Assembly (NCBI RefSeq): GCF_009669305.1
Contig: NZ_SADB01000017.1
Location: forward strand, 1,224 to 65,223
From: Ancylomarina sp. 16SWW S1-10-2
GTDB taxonomy: Bacteria > Bacteroidota > Bacteroidia > Bacteroidales > Marinifilaceae
Direction of reading: 5' to 3'
Length of the DNA: 64,000 nucleotides
Position 1 is the first letter of the stretch; every line of letters begins with the position of its first letter. Below the pieces are notes generated by a model. That model worked only from the letters and a program-made list of their open reading frames with translations. It made no database searches and was not told the origin of the DNA. Below are positions 59,513-64,000 of the stretch, in pieces. The translations under genes and the position numbers were made by a program.

Positions 59513-60418
59513 ATGAATGAATACAATATAAATCACCTAAGAGAACTGGAAGCTGAATCGATTTATGTGATTCGTGAAGTTGCAGCTCAATTTGAGAATC
59601 CTGTAATGTTATTTTCGGGTGGAAAAGATTCTATTATCATGTTTCATTTGGCAAGAAAAGCTTTTGCACCAGCAAAGGTACCTTTTGCTTTAATGCATGT
59701 AGATACGGGTCATAATTTCCCAGAAACAATTGAATTTCGTGATAAATTGATGAAAGAGACAGGTGCTCGTATCATTGTTCGTTACGTTCAAGATTCAATT
59801 GACCAAGGAAAAGCTGTTGAAGAAACAGGTTTTGATGCAAGTAGAAATAAGCTTCAAACGGTTACTCTACTTGATGGACTTGAAGAATTACAAGTGGATT
59901 GTGCTATGGGTGGTGGACGTCGTGACGAAGAGAAAGCTAGAGCAAAAGAGCGTTTTTTCTCTCATCGTGATGAGTTCGGACAGTGGGATCCGAAAAATCA
60001 AAGACCAGAACTTTGGAACCTTTTTAATGGTAAGAAAAATATGGGCGAGCACTTTAGAGTTTTCCCTATTTCGAACTGGACTGAGATGGATGTGTGGCAA
60101 TATATTTATTTAGAAAATATTGACATTCCTAAAATCTACTTTTCTCACGAACGTGAAGTTTTCTTACGCCATGGTAACTTATTATCCGTTTCCGATTTTA
60201 TTCCAATGCGAGATACTGAAAAGGTTGAAAAAAGAATCGTTCGTTTTAGAACTATTGGTGATGCAACCTGTACAGGTGCTGTTGAATCAAAGGCTCATAC
60301 TCTTGAAGATATTATTGACGAAGTAGCTGCTACTAGAACGACTGAACGGGGTACACGTCATGATGACAAACGTTCTGAAACGGCTATGGAAGATCGTAAA
60401 AAAGAAGGGTATTTTTAA
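59513..60418 (+). CDS. cysD: Sulfate adenylyltransferase subunit 2
   Basis: The 301-residue PAPS-reductase-like ATP pyrophosphatase that makes APS with CysN. Motifs: the PP-loop FSGGKDSIIMFHLARKA, VDTGHNFPETIEFRD, MGGGRRDEEKARAKERFFS and the C-terminal RGTRHDDKRSETAMEDRKKEGYF, which is a CysD hallmark. Gene order cysC-cysD-cysN, same strand. Confidence 0.97.
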   Translation: MNEYNINHLRELEAESIYVIREVAAQFENPVMLFSGGKDSIIMFHLARKAFAPAKVPFALMHVDTGHNFPETIEFRDKLMKETGARIIVRYVQDSIDQGKAVEETGFDASRNKLQTVTLLDGLEELQVDCAMGGGRRDEEKARAKERFFSHRDEFGQWDPKNQRPELWNLFNGKKNMGEHFRVFPISNWTEMDVWQYIYLENIDIPKIYFSHEREVFLRHGNLLSVSDFIPMRDTEKVEKRIVRFRTIGDATCTGAVESKAHTLEDIIDEVAATRTTERGTRHDDKRSETAMEDRKKEGYF

Positions 60419-60491
60419 AATTATTAATAATTATTAGTGTTTGGTGCTAAATGATTTCGGATCATTAATCATTGATTATTAAAAAAATAAT

Positions 60492-61763
60492 ATGTCAGAT
60501 AAAACATCAGGATATTTAGATATGGAGCTTTTACGTTTTACTACCGCAGGTAGTGTTGATGACGGAAAAAGTACCCTAATAGGACGTTTATTATACGATA
60601 GTAAAGCCATTTTTGAAGATCAAATGGAGGCTATCGAAATTTCTAGTAAAAAGCGTGGAGACACAGAGGTTGATCTTGCCTTACTTACCGATGGTTTAAG
60701 AGCTGAACGTGAGCAAGGAATTACTATTGATGTGGCTTATCGTTATTTTGCAACACCAAAACGTAAATTTATTATTGCCGACACACCAGGTCATGTACAA
60801 TATACACGAAATATGGTTACAGGTGCTTCTACAGCTAACTGTGCTCTTATTTTAGTTGATGCTCGTCATGGTGTTATCGAGCAAACATTACGTCATTCTT
60901 ATATTGCAAACTTATTGCAAATTCCTCATCTTATTGTTTGTATCAATAAGATGGACTTGATGAGTTACTCAGAAGAGACTTATGAAGGTATTAAGAATGA
61001 ATATCAGAAAGTTGCTGATAAATTGAATATTAAAGATGTTCGTTTTATTCCTATTTCTGCCAAATTTGGTGACAATGTGGTAGATGCTTCTGAAAATATG
61101 GATTGGTATAAGGGTGAAACTTTATTGAATCTTCTGGAAACTATTGAAATAGTTGATGATAGAAATCATAAAGATGCTCGTTTCCCTGTTCAATATGTTA
61201 TTCGTCCTCAAAGCGATGAATATCATGATTATCGTGGATTTGCTGGTCGTGTGGCTAGTGGTGTTTTTAAACCAGGAGATAAGGTAAAAGTTTTACCTTC
61301 TGGAAAAGAGACAACAATTAAGGCGATTGATACGTTGAATGGAGAATTGGATATGGCTTTTTCACCTCAATCTGTTACGCTTAGATTAAGCGATGAGATT
61401 GATACTTCGAGAGGCGATATGATTGTAGCTGCAGATGATGTTCCTCATATTGAGAAAGAATTTGATGCCATGGTTTGTTGGATGAATGAGCGTCCTATGA
61501 TACCTGGAGGTAAGTATACCATTAAGCATACTACAAACGAAACCCGTTGTGTTGTACGAAATGTGAACTTCAAAGTTGATATTAACTCTTTAGAAGAAAG
61601 AACGAATGATAAGGTGATAGGCTTAAATGATATTGCTTGTTTAACCTTTAAAACAGCGAAGCCATTATTTTTCGATTCATATAATAAAAACCGAAATACA
61701 GGTAGTTTTATTTTAATTGATGAAGGAACAAATGAAACTGTTGCTGCAGGTATGATTAGATAA
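60492..61763 (+). CDS. cysN: Sulfate adenylyltransferase subunit 1 (GTPase)
   Basis: A 423-residue EF-Tu-like GTPase that drives APS formation by CysD. Motifs: TAGSVDDGKSTLIGRLLYD (P-loop), EQGITIDVAYRYF (switch I), DTPGHVQYTRNM (switch II), CINKMDL. The C-terminal beta-barrel domains (KVLPSGKETTIKAI and others) follow. It is the short form, with no APS kinase fused on, which agrees with the separate cysC. Confidence 0.96.
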   Translation: MSDKTSGYLDMELLRFTTAGSVDDGKSTLIGRLLYDSKAIFEDQMEAIEISSKKRGDTEVDLALLTDGLRAEREQGITIDVAYRYFATPKRKFIIADTPGHVQYTRNMVTGASTANCALILVDARHGVIEQTLRHSYIANLLQIPHLIVCINKMDLMSYSEETYEGIKNEYQKVADKLNIKDVRFIPISAKFGDNVVDASENMDWYKGETLLNLLETIEIVDDRNHKDARFPVQYVIRPQSDEYHDYRGFAGRVASGVFKPGDKVKVLPSGKETTIKAIDTLNGELDMAFSPQSVTLRLSDEIDTSRGDMIVAADDVPHIEKEFDAMVCWMNERPMIPGGKYTIKHTTNETRCVVRNVNFKVDINSLEERTNDKVIGLNDIACLTFKTAKPLFFDSYNKNRNTGSFILIDEGTNETVAAGMIR

Positions 61764-61783
61764 ATCTAGTTAATATATAGAAT

Positions 61784-61815
61784 AAAAAAAAGCTCCCTTT
61801 GGGAGCTTTTTTTGT
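61784..61815. terminator. Bidirectional terminator between cysN and the FadL-like gene
   Basis: Palindrome AAAAAAGCTCCC/GGGAGCTTTTTT with A and T runs outside, between converging genes. Confidence 0.88.
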
Positions 61816-61835
61816 TTGGTCAAATTCTGTTTCAA

Positions 61836-63299
61836 TTAAAATTTGAATCCGAAAGTCAATCTCATTTGGTGGTTTTTATCTTGAAGTTTTACAGTTTGAG
61901 AATCTGCGTAGTAATTATACGATTCATCTTTGTCAGAATAGCTATAAGCAGCATCGAAAAAGAAGTTACCTTGACGAACACCAAAACCTGCAGAGTATAT
62001 ATTGTAAGACTCATCAATTGATTTTGCTTTGTATGGGTTTCCAAAATTTGCAAACCCACCTCGTAAGCTAAATACCGACGAAACTCTGTATTCTAATCCT
62101 GCTCTTAGGTTGCCTACACTTTCGTAAGATGATTTAATGATATCATTCGTTTCAGGAAATTCAGCTGTTCCATTGAAATCAAAATCATCTTCACCATCAG
62201 AGAATTTAGCGTTTGAATAATCTACAAACTCATAATCTAAACTTATAATAGCTTTTTTTGATAAAACGACTGCACCACTTAAAGTGAATTTCATTGGTGT
62301 GCGGTAATTGTATTTATAATTTGATAACTTAGTTTCATCAGCATAGTTTGAAAAACCATCAAGTGCAGTCTTGAAATGTGAAGCCATTTTATTTTTAAAC
62401 TCATCTTCCATTGAGAAGAATGTTGGCGTGTGTAATGAAGCGCCTAATCTGATGTTTTGATTTGGTTTGTAAATCATACCAATTTTGAAATTAGCTCCAA
62501 CTCCAGTTGTTTTAACATACTCTTCAAGGTAATAGTTGCTTAAGTCAGATCCACTGTCAATTAATGTATTTTCAGTAAAACGTGCTGTTGACTTATAATT
62601 AATGCTTTGAATTCCAAGTGATGCACCAATATATAATTTATGCGCATAATTGGCTCCAAATGAGATATTATACTCACCCATAGAACCTTTTTCTTCTATA
62701 GTCTTTCTCTGATTCATTTTTTCACCAGAAAATATAGGAAGATCGTAATCTAGTTCATTTTCATCCTGAGGATTCAATAAGTAGGTTTCGTAAGCCAGAT
62801 ACTCTGTCATAGGGTTCAGTTTATCGTATATAATTCCATCAGCATTTGCTTCAAATACATCTAGCAGACTAGTTTTCGAATTTAAAACTTGAGACATAGA
62901 TGACTTTCTAAAGTTGTTGATGCGATTATAGCCAATTCCGAAATTGAAATTTTGCCAACCATCCTCAGATATCATTCTGGGTTTAATTGTAGCAACATAA
63001 CCAATATTGCTAATACCAAAAGTGAATTTATCATCATCTAAGTTACCACTAGTGCTCTTTCTCATTTCCATTGTTGGTGTAAATGTGAATTCTGAGCTTT
63101 GGAAAACTCCAAGTCCAGCAGGATTGATTCCAATACTTGAAAAGTCGCCACCTAAAGCACCAAAAGCTCCACCCATAGCCATTGATCGTGCTGTTCCTGT
63201 GTAATGTTGCTGAGAATAACGAAGAGCGTCATCTGCTGTTTGTGCGTATATTACTCCAGTGAAAACAGTAAGGAATAATAATGAGATATATTTTTTCAT
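61836..63299 (-). CDS. FadL/OmpP1-family outer-membrane transporter
   Basis: A 487-residue outer-membrane barrel with signal peptide (YISLLFLTVFTGVIYAQ). The N-terminal motif ARSMAMGGAFGALGGDFSSIGINPAGLG is the OmpP1/FadL (PF03349) hallmark, and the C-terminus alternates aromatic strands ending MRLTFGFKF. Such channels take up hydrophobic compounds, for instance long-chain fatty acids; a specific substrate cannot be assigned. Monocistronic, at the - strand side of a shared terminator. Confidence 0.9.
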   Translation of the reverse strand: MKKYISLLFLTVFTGVIYAQTADDALRYSQQHYTGTARSMAMGGAFGALGGDFSSIGINPAGLGVFQSSEFTFTPTMEMRKSTSGNLDDDKFTFGISNIGYVATIKPRMISEDGWQNFNFGIGYNRINNFRKSSMSQVLNSKTSLLDVFEANADGIIYDKLNPMTEYLAYETYLLNPQDENELDYDLPIFSGEKMNQRKTIEEKGSMGEYNISFGANYAHKLYIGASLGIQSINYKSTARFTENTLIDSGSDLSNYYLEEYVKTTGVGANFKIGMIYKPNQNIRLGASLHTPTFFSMEDEFKNKMASHFKTALDGFSNYADETKLSNYKYNYRTPMKFTLSGAVVLSKKAIISLDYEFVDYSNAKFSDGEDDFDFNGTAEFPETNDIIKSSYESVGNLRAGLEYRVSSVFSLRGGFANFGNPYKAKSIDESYNIYSAGFGVRQGNFFFDAAYSYSDKDESYNYYADSQTVKLQDKNHQMRLTFGFKF

Positions 63300-63363
63300 T
63301 GTTATGTGTATTAATAGTAGGTTAAGAAAAATAGTTTAATCAATATCCAGATTTAAGAAACAC

Positions 63364-64000
63364 TTATCTTCTTTTTGAACCTCCGCTTGAGCGGCTATTA
63401 CCGCTTGATGATCTAGATGAAGAACTTGAAGAGCGAACAGCTCCTGAAGAACGTGATGAAGATGATCTTGAAGGACTATATGAACTTGAAGAACTTCGTG
63501 TAGAACTCTTTCTATATGTCGGCGTACTTTTCACCTTACTGTATCTTGAAGATCTTGTACCTGTACTTCTAACAGTTGATGAGCGTCTAGTTCCCGATTG
63601 ATTGTACGATGGACGTGAGCTGCTACTAGGTTTTGTATAGTTACTAGTTCTTCTAGTCGTTGTTCCTGCTTTAGTTCCTTGGTACGACGAACGGTTTTGC
63701 GTACCATATCGTGTTGTTGTTCCAGTTGTATTTGTTCTTCTTGTATTTGTACCTACTCTATTGCTATATGAACTTCTGCTATTTCGAGTACCATATTTTT
63801 GTGCTGCAGTACTTCTTCTAACCGCATTTTGATTTGTAACTGCCGAGCGACGTGTTGAAGTTCCTGATTTAGTATAGCCTGCAGAACGATTAACACGGCG
63901 AGCTGTACTTTGTGTATTAGTTGCTGCGCTTCTTTTCGTATATGTTTTATTAGTACCAGATTTGCTTCCTACACTTGTTCTGTGTCCATAGTAGTTTCTA
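63364..64000 (-). CDS. Ser/Arg/Thr-rich low-complexity protein (C-terminal part, cut by right edge)
   Basis: I translated the - strand by hand from the TAA at 63364-63366: the frame stays open for 211 codons to the window edge. The sequence is almost only Ser, Arg, Thr, Asn, Gly, Lys and Tyr. The last ~90 residues are dense in Ser and Arg (SRSSSRSSGAVRSSSSSSR and ends RSGGSKRR); before that it is Thr/Arg/Asn/Gly-rich (RRTNTTGTTTRYGTQNRSSY). Strongly basic and probably disordered. The start is beyond the window, so no function or signal can be given. Lack of stops in such a biased stretch and a clear stop at the end argue that it is real coding sequence. Confidence 0.65.
   Translation of the reverse strand, partial: RNYYGHRTSVGSKSGTNKTYTKRSAATNTQSTARRVNRSAGYTKSGTSTRRSAVTNQNAVRRSTAAQKYGTRNSRSSYSNRVGTNTRRTNTTGTTTRYGTQNRSSYQGTKAGTTTRRTSNYTKPSSSSRPSYNQSGTRRSSTVRSTGTRSSRYSKVKSTPTYRKSSTRSSSSSYSPSRSSSSRSSGAVRSSSSSSRSSSGNSRSSGGSKRR

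Noticed and set aside
59763-60113. 116-codon + strand frame
   Set aside because: Shifted-frame shadow inside cysD.

Overview
The window is a chromosomal segment of an AT-rich Bacteroidota bacterium. Several signs fit this: TAnnTTTG -7 promoter boxes with TTG/TTTG -33 boxes, very weak Shine-Dalgarno sequences, a gliding-type (CHU_C) T9SS sorting domain, a DUF4835/PorD-like protein, an S46 dipeptidyl-peptidase, DUF3078 and FadL-type barrels, and tRNAs without encoded CCA. An Na+-pumping methylmalonyl-CoA decarboxylase, tryptophanase, a flavodoxin and an anaerobe-type metal-handling cluster suggest an anaerobic or facultative marine/gut relative (Marinilabiliales-like). That placement is inference.

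Layout. 1-6951 (- strand) is a complete glucuronate pathway: uxaC, kdgK, kdgA, an SDR acting as UxuB, uxuA, then a TRAP transporter (dctP, and dctQ cut by the left edge). Two palindromic candidate operators lie upstream. 7511-8149 is a five-tRNA operon (Tyr-Gly-Tyr-Gly-Ser) with promoter and terminator. 8642-13317 holds an SRPBCC protein and a branched-chain-type 2-oxoacid dehydrogenase (E2, fused E1) with a flavodoxin. 13361-18890 has a REP-like palindrome, an MsbA-like ABC exporter, purB and a DUF3078 barrel. 19098-20798 is tnaA behind a candidate leader-peptide attenuator. 21035-25419 carries a TPR membrane protein, recF-DUF721, ndk, nrnA and a small membrane protein.

25669-33372 contains an RsmI-like methyltransferase, a 62-bp tandem repeat array, a HEPN-like protein, the DUF2520-kdsC-ubiA-maf run, a four-helix-bundle gene whose 3' end has been tandemly repeated, and an S46 peptidase of the Asp/Glu (DPP11) type. 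33549-35825 is a secreted CHU_C protein. 36103-39563 is the most unusual block: a signal-less substrate-binding protein with a DUF1858-like N-terminus, a UreG/HypB/CobW-like P-loop protein with CxxC pairs, a soluble ABC ATPase and an 80-residue zinc-ribbon protein. A decayed second copy of the zinc-ribbon gene lies at 41101-41190. A TM-helix channel protein and a candidate sRNA lie between them.

41396-50141 has purL and the Na+-translocating methylmalonyl-CoA decarboxylase operon (mce, mmdA, gamma, biotin carrier, beta with an added periplasmic domain). 50227-50627 holds two tRNA-Gly(GCC). 50727-57562 holds an AONS-family PLP enzyme, bamD, rpoZ, coaBC split by a frameshift at an A10 run, the PorD-like gene and recN. 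57679-61763 has fabI and the sulfate-activation genes cysC-cysD-cysN. 61836-64000 has a FadL-like barrel and the Ser/Arg/Thr-rich C-terminus of a protein running off the right edge.

Most of the window is ordinary core metabolism. The observations most worth following are the soluble ABC/metal-handling cluster with its decayed paralogue, the coaBC frameshift, the tnaA leader, the 62-bp array and the candidate sRNA.
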